NCBI RefSeq assembly: GCF_003265705.1
Contig: NW_020312788.1
Coordinates: 6,235,116 to 6,299,115, forward strand
Direction of reading: 5' to 3'
DNA length: 64,000 nt
Source of the DNA: Callorhinus ursinus
Taxonomy: Eukaryota; Chordata; Mammalia; Carnivora; Otariidae
Shown piece by piece: positions 21,240-32,506 of this stretch. The position numbers were made by a program, and so were the translations under genes. Below the pieces are notes generated by a model. The model had not been told where the DNA came from and ran no database searches. It saw only the letters and a program-made list of their open reading frames with translations. Numbering within the stretch: the first letter of the stretch is position 1; each line of letters opens with the position of its first letter.

Positions 21240-21920
21240 TTAAGACACAAGGAAGTACTACATCACACCCATCAAATTAGCAACAGTGTCGGTTTCAAAA
21301 TAGCAAGTGTTGTCAAAGACAACAAAGCAGTGGAACTCTTTCGCTGTTGGTGGGAAAACATACTGGCACAACTATCAAATGTGCAATATCTAATAAAGAT
21401 GTATTACCATGTTACTTTAAGCAAATACTTCTGCATGTGCATAAGGAGACATTAACAATGGGGCTCCTGGTGACTCAATGTGTGGGGCATGCGACTCGAT
21501 CTCGGGGTTGTGAGTTTAAGACCCGCGCTGGGTGCAGAGATTAAAATACCTTAAAAAAAAAAAAGTCATGCAGCCTTGTGTACAACAGCAGAAAGGAGTC
21601 CTAACCAGCACTCAACAGTACATTCATAATGATGGACTTCTGTACAAAGATCAAAATGAACAAACTGGGGTTATGCATGTCAACATGGATGCAGCTCAAA
21701 AATGAGCAAAAACAGCAAGTTGTGGAACACTGCATGTCTTATGACACCAGTTATATAAAATATGCAAAACAATACCATATGTTATGGCTGTATCCATAGG
21801 AAAAAAAATACACAGGTTTGCTAGTGGGTACCAAGAAATGAAGATCGGACTGAGGAGACTGACGGGTGTCATCAGTTGTGTTTGTAGTATTTCATTTTAT
21901 AAACTGGTTTGAAAACAAGT
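21240..21920 (+). mobile_element. L1M LINE 3' remnant, split by a SINE
   Basis: CATCACACCCATCAAATTAG, GAACTCTTTCGCTGTTGGTGG, then after the SINE ATCAAAATGAACAAACTGGG and ACACCAGTTATATAAAATATG, in ORF2-end to 3'UTR order. Diverged and non-coding. Confidence 0.65.
21460..21564 (+). mobile_element. Short old tRNA-Lys SINE
   Basis: GGGGCTCCTGGTGACTCAAT to CTGGGTGCAGAGATTAAAAT, then an A-rich tail. It has the shorter body GGTTGTGAGTTTAAGACC and lacks the CT-rich segment of the others, so it is an older subfamily. It lies within the L1 remnant. Confidence 0.75.
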
Positions 21921-21925
21921 ACATT

Positions 21926-22228
21926 TGACCCTTGAATAACATGGGGATTAGGCGTGCCAATCCCCTGCACAGTTGAAAATCCACATATTAACCTTTGACT
22001 CCCTCAAATCTTAATAGCCTTACGCTGCCTGGAAGCCTTACTGATAACATCAACAGTTGAACGCATATTTTGTATGTTACATTATTGTGTACTGCGATTT
22101 TATAATAAGGCTAAAGAAAATGTTAAGAAAGTCATAAGGAAGAGAATACATTTACACTACTATACGGATAAAAATCCGCATACAGGTGGACGCAAGCAGT
22201 TCAAACCCATTTGTTCAAGGGTCAAGTG
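21926..22228 (-). mobile_element. MER2-like Tigger DNA transposon
   Basis: The ends are inverted: TGACCCTTGAATAACATGGG at the left and TTGTTCAAGGGTCAAGTGTA at the right. The internal TTATAATAAGGCTAAAGAAA and TAAGGAAGAGAATACATTTA fit the MER2 consensus read in reverse. Non-autonomous, no transposase. Confidence 0.75.
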
Positions 22229-22696
22229 TACTTGTATTACTCCAGATTTTAGCATACTTGAAGTAGTTTATAATTCAAATATTTTTTTAAAGATCACATA
22301 GTACTTAAGGGCTATGTACATGAACCATTAATACACATACATTCTGAAAAGATTGCCTTATCCACACTATTTCAGGAGAAAAACTTGTGCTAACCTCTGT
22401 AATCAATTGGGAAAGAAATTTGAGACAAGTAGTTTTCACCAGCCATATCCTTAAGTAATGGTGGAATTAAGATACAGAAATGACTTAGAACCAATTTTCA
22501 ATTTTCATATTTAATTTTTTGCATATAGGCATTTTTCTTTTCCTTCCCCCATCAAGTTATTTCTTTATATTACGTATTTCTAAGTTATCCAGATTCCATA
22601 TAAATTATAGGGTATGAAATGAAATACTCTCTTTTCTGTCTTCGGCATCCCACTCCCCTCTCCAGAGATAGCCACTGCTACTATTTTTGGGTTTGA

Positions 22697-22916
22697 TTTT
22701 TTTTAAGATTTTACTTATTTATTTTCGAGAGAGAGCACATGGGTGCGAGCATGCAGGTGGGAGGGGGGAGCAGAGAGGCGGAAGGAGACAGATAATCTCC
22801 AGCACACTCCATGCTGAGAGCGGAGCCCAACTCGGAGCTTGATCCCACAACTCTGAGATCATGACCTGCACCAAAACCAAGAGTCAGATGCTTAACCTAC
22901 TGAACCACCATACAGG
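22697..22916 (-). mobile_element. Carnivore SINE, diverged
   Basis: AAGATTTTACTTATTTATTT through a GA-rich tract and CTGAGATCATGACCTGCACC to a worn head CTGAACCACCATACAGG. No clear target duplication. Confidence 0.8.
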
Positions 22917-23109
22917 TATATTTATATCATGTTTTTGCACTTTCTTTGTTTTTTTCTTGTCATCGTTATTACTGTTTGTAACATTAAAAAGTCACTCTAA
23001 TATCATTTAGCAAGTTGCCTCTTACTCCAGCAATGTTTAGGAAGAACTTTTTGCACATAGAAATTTACCCTATCATATTTCAGTTCATAGTTCTCCTACT
23101 TTTTTCTGG

Positions 23110-23530
23110 CTGTGGTACACAGTCAAAATACCTGGGCTTGAATCACGGGTCTGCCACTTACAAGACATGAGATCTTGAGCAAATTACTTATTTTCTCTGT
23201 GCCTCATTTTAACCTCTGAAAAACTGCATTAATACTACACCTTCCCGGAGCGCTTGGGTGGCTCAGTCAGTTAAAGCAGCTGGCTCTTGATTTCAGCTCA
23301 GGCCATGATCTCAGGGTCTTGGGATTGAGCCCTGTGTCTGGCTCCGCCATCAGCCGGGAGTCTGCTTGAGAATTCTCCCTCTCCCTCTGCCCCTCCCCCT
23401 GCTTGCATGCACACACGCATTCTCTCTCTCTCTCTCTCTCAAATAAATAAGTAAATCTTTGAAAAATATAATACACCTTCCTCATGAAATTGGTTGTAAG
23501 GATTAAATGAATTTTGAGTTTGGCACACTA
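23110..23530 (+). mobile_element. MIR remnant split by a SINE
   Basis: The left part (GGGCTTGAATCACGGGTCTG, CTTGAGCAAATTACTTATTT, GTGCCTCATTTTAACC) and right part (CTCATGAAATTGGTTGTAAG GATTAAATGA) form one MIR reading, interrupted by the SINE at 23246-23465. Confidence 0.7.
23246..23465 (+). mobile_element. Carnivore SINE inside MIR
   Basis: GGAGCGCTTGGGTGGCTCAG head, TTGATTTCAGCTCAGGCC body of the older type, CT repeat, then AAATAAATAAGTAAATCTTTG. ACACCTTCC occurs on both sides, consistent with target duplication. Confidence 0.85.
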
Positions 23531-23540
23531 TTCATTTTTT

Positions 23541-23788
23541 AAAGCTATATATATTTCTTTAAGATTTATTTATTTTCTTTAAGATTTATTTATTTTAAGA
23601 GAGAGAGAACATGTGAGTGGGGGAAGGGGCTGAGGGAGAGAGTCTTCCAGCGGACTCCCTGCTAAGTGCAGCACTGACCTGGGGCTCCAGGTGGGGCTCG
23701 ATCTCACAACCCATGAGATCCTGACCTGAATGGAAACCAAGAGTCAGACACTCGACCGACTGAGCCACCCAGGCACACCTAAAGCTAT
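23541..23788 (-). mobile_element. Carnivore SINE with tail duplication
   Basis: Flanked by AAAGCTAT (23541 and 23781). The tail word CTTTAAGATTTATTTATTTT is present twice in tandem near 23556-23597. The head reads GACTGAGCCACCCAGGCAC. Confidence 0.85.
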
Positions 23789-23819
23789 TTTTAATACAAC
23801 TATTAGTGAACAGGTATTA

Positions 23820-24430
23820 TTTACCTAATATATTCCCCATCCTTCTGAAGAGTGCTACCCTCCCTCCCACTTTAAGGCCTGATCTGGCCTTGACCACCAG
23901 GCATTAGCAATAGAATCCATACTCTGCTACCTGATCCAAGTCCTTAAATAAGACCAATCTTTTACCTGAGACCTGAAGTTGCTTGTACCTGAAACCAAGA
24001 GTCCCAACTGACACAATTATTTGTCCAGTGCCAGTTCATTTTCTACCCACCACCAGTAGACACAATAAATGTAAAAAGCTGAGAATCAAACTCATCATTT
24101 TTACTATCTATCGATTCTGATAAATGACTGAAAGAAAAGAACTTGCAATTAGAGGTCACAATGAAGACTTCCAAGGGCAGAATGCTTTTTTCTTAGATTA
24201 TTTTTGATGTAAAAATAGCTCACTTATTTGGTGTGTTAGAGTTTACACATAATTTTTATAGTATTTGACCTACATATGGAACAAAAAAAGTACACAAAGA
24301 GATTGCTACTTTACAAAGTTCACACAAGCAGACAAGTGGCGGATTCCCACATCTAATGTTCAGTATGCTCTTTCCAATTGCCAAACTTCGCAAATGACAA
24401 AGAAATGTTACTAGAATTCAAGGGACATCA
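23820..24430. other. No gene seen; unique or unrecognised DNA
   Basis: Mixed sequence between the SINE at 23.55 kb and the frame described at 24,448. I can assign nothing here with confidence. Confidence 0.4.
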
Positions 24431-24447
24431 ACACCGTAATCTACTTA

Positions 24448-24684
24448 TTCTGGATCTTTAGTTGGTCTTCCTTTTCTCTTCGGTGTTACCACTTTCTTGC
24501 AAGTTTTCATTTTTAACACCTCAGACTCTTCATATGGATGGATAGATTTTGTTTATGGCAAGAAAAATGCCACCATGTGCTCCCTCAGAAGAACTTTCCT
24601 GACAGGTATTTTGAGAGGAATTGTGAAACATTCTGGTAATTTGTGTAGAGCTGTTGGCATTTCTGCCTCACAAACTGGAGAAAT
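24448..24684 (-). pseudogene. Possible decayed coding remnant with AT-hook-like end (unidentified)
   Basis: Read on the minus strand, a frame of about 79 codons runs from after a stop at 24685-24687 to TAA at 24445-24447, broken once by TAA at 24553-24555. Its end contains VVTPKRKGRPTKDPE, a basic KRKGRP core like an AT-hook. I cannot match it to a known protein. Given the length and the internal stop it may be chance. A 132-codon plus-strand frame overlaps it and is no more convincing. Confidence 0.15.
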
Positions 24685-24819
24685 TCATTTGGAAGTCTTG
24701 CAAATTACTCATCTTGGGGAAAGAAAAGTGCTACATTCCAAACTTATAGTTTTCAAAACAAGCAACTTCTTTACTTTCCAATTGATTCTTATGTCCCTAC
24801 CCACCCTTGTTCCTTGGGG

Positions 24820-25245
24820 TAGACTATCGTGGTGGCCCCAATTCTTTGCCTCACCTGCATCCATACCTTTCGCTGTTGGCACTTTCTTTCACTAAAGAGA
24901 CAAAGCCCTTTCCCCACCTCTAGAAGTAGGTTTTGTGACTAATAGAATGAGATGGAAATTGCACCAGTTGGGAGACTGGGCCTCAAAATTTTGCATGCGT
25001 TTGCATGCTCTCCCTGTGCCTGGAATGTTGCTGTGAGAAAGACATCTCTGAACTAGCTGGATGGTCCTCAGAAGAGAGTGAGAGATGCGTGGAGCAGAGC
25101 TCCCAACTGAGGCCAGCCTAGAACTTTCAACAGTCAGACCCCCAGACCTGAGCAACTTCAGCCAACATCAGAAGGGCCACATGGCCACCCTCTCACTGAC
25201 GCTGATGCGTGAGCCATAAATAGTACCCGCTAGCTATGCCTCTGA
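24820..25245 (+). mobile_element. Ancient LTR/MaLR-like repeat, subfamily not assigned
   Basis: TTTGTGACTAATAGAATGAG, GCTGTGAGAAAGACATCTCT and CCCAGACCTGAGCAACTTCAG have the feel of old mammalian LTR-type repeats, and the element resembles the one at 54,460. Non-coding. Confidence 0.35.
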
Positions 25246-25759
25246 GTTGTCATGATTGGTGCGTCTACAGAACTAATGTGGCAATAGATGCAATACATGC
25301 TCTTAAACAAACTCATACATGTATGACTTTAACCCTAATCATAAATTCATTCAATCTGTTCAAATTCACATATCTATTTTCCCCTAGAGTCCCATGGACT
25401 ATTTTATTTACTAGGTCCAACACAAATCTGCCTCGGACACTCTAACTCCCAACTAGCTCCAAACAATTCTAGCTTAATCATCATCCCCTTGATTTGTGGT
25501 GCAGAAATATTTTCTCCCTTTCTCTTTCTCTCTCATTTTGTCTTCAGACCTGTGAGCCTAAGAGCCCAAATATCAAAGAGATCCACAGCCACCTCAAAAG
25601 CTCTTTGGACTCATCTATATTTCATAAAGTTGCCAAATAAAATACATATTTCCCAGTAAAATTTAAATTTCAGATAAACAATGAATTACTTTTCAGTATA
25701 AGTATGTCCCATGCAATATTTGTGTTAAACCACAAAAATTAAAATTAAATTAAAAAATG

Positions 25760-25943
25760 TTTAAAGATTTATCTATCTATTTTAGAGGGGGGAGGGGCAG
25801 AGAAAGAGAGAGAGAGAATCCCAAACAGACTCCCTGGTGAGCATAGAGCCTGATGTGGGGCTCAATCCTAGGACCCTGAGATCCTGACCTGAGCCAAAAT
25901 CAACAGTTGGATGCTTTAACCGACTGAGCCACCCAGACGCACC
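25760..25943 (-). mobile_element. Carnivore SINE
   Basis: TTTAAAGATTTATCTATCTA tail side, CCCTGAGATCCTGACCTGAG body, CGACTGAGCCACCCAGACG head side. Moderately diverged. Confidence 0.88.
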
Positions 25944-27664
25944 AGAAATTGAAATTTAACTGGAAGTCCTGTATGTTTCTTTGCTAAATTTGGCAACCCT
26001 ACTTTTTCATGAAAATTTGGGAGGAGTAAATGGAAACAAGAAGGAGTATGTACCATCTGGAGAAAAGAGAAAGAACAGGCCCAGGCCCAGCTAAGTCAAG
26101 AAACCGGGAAGTGGCATTATGGAAAAGAGTAGCCCAAACTTCATTCTCCTTGATAGTTCACCATCTGAAAAACCCTCCTGTAATGAATGGGGAAAGGTTC
26201 ATTGAAGAGTTCACCCCGAAGAAACCCTTCGGGTGACTTCTGTTGGTGGGTTTTAGATACGTTCAAATCATCTGAAAATAATATACATAAGAAATTATTT
26301 TAATGCCCTCATTAACCTCAGCATTACTATTATGATAATTAGAACAATTGTTAAATCTAGGTGGGAGGTATATGGATTATAATTATACATGGTTTTCACT
26401 TTTTCTGTATTTTTGAAATTATTAATAATAAAGTTGGGAAATGAATTATTGAGATACTTGTAGCAACTAGCTGCACTACACACGTGGGGGAAGGGAGAGA
26501 TTTATTTTTGGTCATTTGTTTCCCTCTCACCAATCAAGAACTTTAGGCAAGTCAGGGGAGATGATATAATGCATATATTCATTTGATAAGAGCAACTTGC
26601 TGTTCACAAAGTTTACTGACGGGCTTGATGGTCTAGTGTTAACTAAAAAAAAATACACTCCAAGATCTGATTGAACACAGCATTATCTGTAAGAAGGAGG
26701 AGAGAAGTAAGGAAAATAAAATGTGTTAAGTACCATCTATGCAACACTAATTCTCTGGGTGATCTTTGAGGTAAGTTTTCCCAACCCATTTTACACATGA
26801 GCTTAGAGCAGCTAAGGAATGCCCTCACCTGGGGTGGTGCTGAGGTTAAAGACAGATATATAATTCCATGGCCCTCATTTTTTCCACTATGCTCAGCTGC
26901 CTGTTTCCGGTCACAAATCTGTGCTTGAACAATCAATCATCACCAAGATTTTGTGGGGTTTTTTTGTTTGTTTTATTTTTTGCAACAAGCTCTCTCTTAT
27001 AGAGTATATCCCTAGCCTTTGTAATCTGATCTCTAGTGCCTGAAACTGAGAAAAATCACCATGAAGTGACCAGTATTTCTCTGAGAACAGTTATTCTGCC
27101 ATTTTGAAACATGAAGGATGGCTGTAAATTTGTACTTGATGTTGTGACACATCCCCACTAAATACGAATTGAGCACCTCACAGAACTGTGAGAGGTACTT
27201 TAGAAGAGAGTGGTCCTTACCTGCAAGGAGTTTAGAATCTCAAAGAGAGAAGTGGCACAGAGGTAGAAATATGGAGTAATACAATTCAACAGTGCAGAAG
27301 ATGTCCCAAAAGAACATCTGGTAGACAGAAGAGGCAGTGAAGGCTTTATGATGTAAAGATGGATCATGATCTGGACTTCCAAAAACAGACAGGAATTGGT
27401 AATGTAAATACAGGAACAAAGGTGTCCAAGCTGAAAATGTGAGCAGAGACTCTGAAAGTGGTATGCATATGGTGAGTCTTGTTAACGGAGCTTACGTTAT
27501 TCCAGAGAGGCAAGTCTGTTAATTTATTCAGTGAGCATTTGTTGACCATTTTCTTTCTACCAGGCACTGAGCAGAGTGATAAGGAAACAAAGATAACTAA
27601 GACACAATTACAGTCCTCTAAGAATTATAAACTAACAAGAGTTCGTGAAACATGGTCATAGAAG

Positions 27665-28610
27665 AAAAGCGTGCTAGAAAATTATGTTGCCTATTTTTCC
27701 ATTAGGTCATTTGTCCCTTTATTTTTGATTTTTGGGAATTCTTTACATATTCTTGACACTAGCATTGCAAATATCTTTTTCATGTTTGTAGCTTATTCTT
27801 TCCTATTCTTTTTTTTTTTTTTTTTTGAGGAAAGAGACGGGTGGGGAGGGGCAGAGGGAGAGGGAGAGTGGGAATCTTAAGCAGGCTCCATGCCCAGCAC
27901 AGAGCCAGACTCGGGGCTCAATCTCATGACCCTGAGATCATGACCTGAGCCAAAATCAAGTGTCGGCCGCTTAACCGACTAAGCCACTAAGGTCTCACTG
28001 TTTCCTATTCTTTAGGTTCTGTTTTTAATGAAAAAAAATCTTATTAAAGTAATTAAGTCAATTAGTATTTTCTTTTATGGTCAGGATTTTTTTTGTATCA
28101 TATTTAAGAAATCCTTCCCTACCTTAAGGTCAGAAAAGGGTATTTATTGGAATTTTTTCTGAAAACAGTAAAGTTATTAAAGTCTGCATTCATCTGAAGT
28201 TGATTTTTTGTATGGTGTGAGACAGCAACCTATTTTCTGTTTTGTCTTCTATATGAAGAGTTCATATTTTCAATTCTATTTGCTAAATAAACATGCCTTT
28301 CTCCAGGGACCTAACACATCATCTTTACCATTTTTTTGAAGTTCCTTAATTAATAAGTCTCTTTTGGGGTTCATTTTTTCTCTTCTATCGGTCAAGATGT
28401 ATATTCCTGCACCAATATCATACTCTCTTCCCTACTATAGCTTTATAACAAGCCTTCATATATTGAAAAGAAGTCACTCCTTTTCTTTCTCCTTCAGAAA
28501 TGTCTTGGTCATTCTTGACTCTGCTTTTCTATTTAAATTTTAGAATAAACTTGTTAAGTTCCACAATACATGAATGGGAATTTTACAGAAGAGTTGATGT
28601 GTCTTGTTAA
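27665..28610 (-). mobile_element. L1 ORF2-derived remnant, split by a SINE
   Basis: Reverse-strand L1 text: TTTTTGGGAATTCTTTACAT, GACACTAGCATTGCAAATAT, CCCTACTATAGCTTTATAAC, TTCTTGACTCTGCTTTTCTA. Degenerate, with no useful reading frame. Confidence 0.7.
27799..28013 (-). mobile_element. Carnivore SINE with 13-bp target duplication, inside L1
   Basis: Core 27812-28000. TTTCCTATTCTTT flanks it at 27799-27811 and 28001-28013. Poly-T, a GA-rich tract, then CTGAGATCATGACCTGAGCC and a worn head. Confidence 0.9.
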
Positions 28611-28614
28611 TAAA

Positions 28615-29620
28615 CATGAAGACTAGCTCAGCTTCATCACTAAACGAGAGAATACACCTCACAACCACAAGGAGATACCATTTGAGCCTACTGACAAAAA
28701 TTCAGAAGTTTAACAATACTAACTTTTGGAAAGGATATGATCAACAGAATCTCTTCTATACTGTCACTGGGAGTGTAAGGTAAATTGGTACAAACACTCT
28801 GGAAAACATGACGGAATTATGTTAACGTTTAACATTTGCATAGACCCTTTTACCTCTCTAGATCCAGTGGCCCAGCCTTCTCCACCCTGCTCTGTATTCT
28901 TAGAAGCTGACCTTTGTAGACTTCATCAGTGGGTTCTCCTGCATTCTGGCTTCTCACTGGGCTCGGCCAATGAGAGATCCTGGCAAAACATTGGAGAGAA
29001 GGGTAGAGAGGGAGGTCTGGGGTTTTAGTGAGATCAGCTCCCTCTCTGCCAGGCTGTTGTTTGCCTGAAAAAAGCTAGAGACCTCTGTTGGGTAGTCCTC
29101 TCCTACAGCTGCTGCCACCCCCTTTAGGCTTGACTAATCACTTCCTCCCCTTGCCTCTTAAGGGATAGACACTGTTATGGCTCCCTGCCCTTGCTAGTCC
29201 TAGTGTGCTTCATCATCCTGTAATAGGTCCTTTCTTAAACTTTCCTCAATTACACAATTTGATCTCGTTCCTGCCAGGATCCTTATTGGTACAGCCTAAA
29301 ACTCCACAATTTCACTGTCAGGCATACACCCAAGAGAAACTGGAGCAGGAATGCTTTCCAGGAGACATGTTCAAGAATGTCGGCAATACACTTTGCACAC
29401 TTTGGTAATTAAAAAAAAAAAAAGTAACAACCCCAAAGCCAACTGTGATATATTTGCCCAGTAAAGCATCATACAAAAGTGAAAATTAATTAACTATAAC
29501 TACATGCAATAACACAAATGAGTCTTAGTAACCAAATGTCAAGGGAAAAAAATTGAAGCAAGCCATAGAAGGCTATATATAGCATGATAACCTTTTTATA
29601 ATAATAAAGATTATTAATTT
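28615..29620 (+). mobile_element. L1M 3' remnant interrupted by another repeat
   Basis: Left part AACCACAAGGAGATACCATT and TGGTACAAACACTCTGGAAA; right part CACTGTCAGGCATACACCCA, AGAAACTGGAGCAGGAATGC, then a 3'UTR-like end. The 28,850-29,297 segment between them does not belong to it. Confidence 0.65.
28850..29297. mobile_element. Unclassified interspersed repeat inserted in L1
   Basis: Breaks the L1 reading at both ends and is much more GC-rich than its host. CCAATGAGAGATCCTGGCAA and TTCCTGCCAGGATCCTTATT resemble a mammalian-wide repeat that I cannot name with certainty. Confidence 0.4.
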
Positions 29621-29623
29621 ATT

Positions 29624-29848
29624 ATTTTTTTAAGATTTTATTTATCCATAAATAATCCATAATTTTAAGATTTTATTTATCCATAATCTCCCATTATCCA
29701 TGAGAGACAGAGGAAGAGAGAGAGAAGCAGAGGGAGAAGCAGGCTCCCAAGGAGCCGGGAGCCCGATGGGGGACTCGATCCCAGGACCCTGGGATCATGA
29801 CCTGAGCCGAAGGCAGACGCTTAACCATCTGAGCCACCTAGGCGCCCC
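29624..29848 (-). mobile_element. Carnivore SINE with tandemly duplicated tail
   Basis: The 3' tail region (plus strand TTTTAAGATTTTATTTATCC ATAA) occurs twice about 33 bp apart within 29,629-29,690, then body GGGATCATGACCTGAGCCG and head GAGCCACCTAGGCGCCCC. Confidence 0.88.
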
Positions 29849-29865
29849 ATATTTATTATTTATTT

Positions 29866-29979
29866 TTAAGTAGGCTCCACGCCCAGCATGGAGCCCAACA
29901 TAGGGCTTGAATTCACAACCCTGAGATCAAGACCTGAGCTGAGATCAAGAGTTGGTTGCTCAAGGGACTGAGCCACTAA
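29866..29979 (-). mobile_element. Short old tRNA-Lys SINE abutting the previous one
   Basis: AAGTAGGCTCCACGCCCAGC, CCTGAGATCAAGACCTGAGC and ACTGAGCCACTAAAG. It lacks the GA-rich tract, an older variant in the same orientation as its neighbour. Confidence 0.7.
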
Positions 29980-31572
29980 AGATCTATTATTTATATGTAC
30001 ATATATGTGCTAAAATTTTTAAAAAGTAAGGCAAAATGAGAACACGGCTGGGGCATTGGAAGAGAACAGGGAGGAAAGAGAGGCAGGGCTAGGCATTGAT
30101 AGTAAGTTTGGTGGAAACACAGAAGATGAAAATGGGAGAGAGCTAAAATAGGGGCCAAGAGTGAATAATCCAGGATAGATTTTTCTAAAACAGAATTTTT
30201 AAATTTTAAATATTGTCTTTTAAGGAGATATGAAGAATTTTAAACCGTTTGATATTGTCTCTGTAGTAGCTAAACAAATACTGAATAGCTCCATGTCTTC
30301 AGCTCTTCCCCATCCTATTTACTGGAAATTGAATTCAAGAGCAAAGCTGCAACACTCCAAATCACTGCTGGGTTTGAGCTACCTCTGCACGATCAGTTAT
30401 ATCTATCCATCTGATAGAGAATATCCAAGTTTCTTTGTTTCTTTTTTTGTATATTTGTTTCTTTAAAAGTGGGAAGAGTATCATTAAATGATACAAAGAG
30501 ACATCCTGGCTAAAAAGGTTTAAGAAACCCTATTCCAAAGAATAGTGTAAGTTATCACTGCTTGAATGTCAGGCATTTTAAATTCAGAATACACTTCTAT
30601 AACCAACACTTCCCTTTAATATCTAAATGGCACCCGATCTTTTGCATTCCATAAAAATAACAGATCTTATTAGTGAATTCGATCCTGTGGGTTGAGTTGT
30701 TAATCCTGGTACTCTATTTATACAATTATTTTTCGAGTTTATTTCCTATTTTTATCTTGTCCTTCAACTGCAGGATAGTTCAGGGTTACCTATTTTTAGT
30801 GCACTCAAGCACCACACCGCAGAATCGTTTTAACACTTCACTCTATAACCCGGGCAGTCCTGGACTGCACCTCCCTGCCTTGCAGGCCGCCTGAGCTTTT
30901 GTAATCTGTGTTTTCCACTGTAGAGGGTGAGTCCAAAGTTTCCTATTCACCTATCATAAGGAATATCCATGTTGTTACAAGAAGAAAAAAAAGGCAATAA
31001 AATATTTTGACCACCCCTGTATCTTGGAAGAAACCATCCCTCTATCTTGTCTAAGAAATGAGATAAGTCATGAATACAAATGTTGAAGGTAACATGAATA
31101 ATTTTTAGTAACTCTGGGACTTGGGCTCACTCTTTGTCCAGTCTTGATTTGGGGAATCCTAATTAGTGAGAATCGTGTTGTTTTATTTTTTAAGAAAAGA
31201 AAATCAGAGAAATAAGCTTGACTTCTTGAAGATGCTTTGACAGCTTTCTTTTCTTGTTAAAAATCCTTATCTAGATGAGCTCTCTGTGGAACAAGCTGAC
31301 ATTCATTTAAATAGGAATCTAAAATCTGCCTCAAACATCTTTGATATCTGAGTAGGGGCCAAAATGCCAAGTGCGTTTAAGGGATATCTTGTTAATAGTT
31401 TTGCAGATTATTCCAGTTGGCTCACTTCTAGAAGGCTGAGCAGTGGGATGAGAAGAAGAAAAGAAAAGAATATGTAATTCTGCCGCGGTGTCGTGGAGTG
31501 AGCGAGCAGCGGCGGGGTGAATGGGAAGGTATGTTTCCTCCTTCTCCACCATCAGGCTGTCCATGCCATCTG

Positions 31573-31674
31573 TTGCATAACGTGAGGAACAACTGAGTTC
31601 CTCTTCAACAAACACTGGCAGTTGCTCTTTTCATTTCTTCCCAGAAGTACTTGCCTTTATCAGGACAAAGGTCT
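31573..31674 (+). promoter_or_regulatory. Candidate enhancer motifs: C/EBP-like and DR1 (PPAR/RXR or HNF4)-like
   Basis: TTGCATAA (31573-31580) fits the C/EBP pattern TTRCNNAA. AGGACAAAGGTCT (31662-31674) is a direct repeat with 1-bp spacing that differs from AGGTCAAAGGTCA at two positions. They lie 82 bp apart in non-repeat DNA. Motif matches alone are weak evidence. Confidence 0.3.
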
Positions 31675-32149
31675 CGGGAGCATCACAGAGAGTTTTGCTT
31701 TAAGGAATGTAGCAACATGAAATTAGGAATGCTTTCTTAAAACTCTAAGTGGTCATAAAGAAACGAGAATAAAAAATGGAAAAATGCATGATTTCAAGGG
31801 TATCTGTCCAACACAATGCTCCTGATGTGAAATTCCACCTGCTGCTCACTTGAAAGGGTATGATTTACCCAGGAAATATCAAAGATGTTGAGACTCAGTC
31901 ACCAGGGTGTGGAATATCAAAGTGGAGTGTGGTTTCACTTGGTTGCAATAGAAGAAAATGACACATGAACACTTATTTAGAGAGATGTTACATCTGTGTT
32001 CTATTATTCGCACTATATTGTCCTTAGCACTTAACGTAAGTTTAAAGTTATAAAGTTGTTCAATTATTTAATGACCATTTCCCTCCTACTAACCCTTTTC
32101 TCCATGAGGACAGAACCACATCTATTATATTTATCCTTCATCTGTAGTC

Positions 32150-32400
32150 CATAATGCAGAATACTACCAACAGCAGCTAGCATTAATTTGCCCCTACTAT
32201 ATGCTCTTCTAAATGCTTTATCAATATTAATCACTTAATCTGTAACAATAGGTATTAATTATTACCTCCATTTAACAAATGGAGAAACTGAGGAACAAAT
32301 TCTCCAAGATCATATATCTAATAAATGGGAAACCAGAACACGAACCTACATTCTGAGTCCAGAGCCCTCATTCTTCCATACTGTCTGTCGTATTAAGCAT
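32150..32400 (-). mobile_element. MIR remnant
   Basis: Reverse MIR text: ACTATATGCTCTTCTAAATG, TTACCTCCATTTAACAAATG GAGAAACTGAGG, and ACCAGAACACGAACCTACATT. Confidence 0.65.
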
Positions 32401-32506
32401 GAGATACAAATATTTGTTGAATGAATGAGCAATTCACTAATCTACTTTTTATAGTTTGCCTAAATGAGAAATAGATCATTTAATTTTTTTCTTCTACTCT
32501 CTCATT

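Larger units (their letters stand above)
30000..32506. other. Mostly unique intergenic DNA with an old MIR
   Basis: No gene. AT-rich except for a small CpG-bearing patch at 31,470-31,530 (CTGCCGCGGTGTCGTGGAG, GAGCAGCGGCGGGG). A 94-codon minus-strand frame across the patch has no recognisable product. The MIR at 32,150-32,400 is listed separately. Confidence 0.6.

Noticed and set aside
31470..31530. CpG cluster as a promoter island of a hidden gene
   Set aside because: Only a few dozen bases, no TSS motif, and the 94-codon minus frame across it shows no family or splice evidence.
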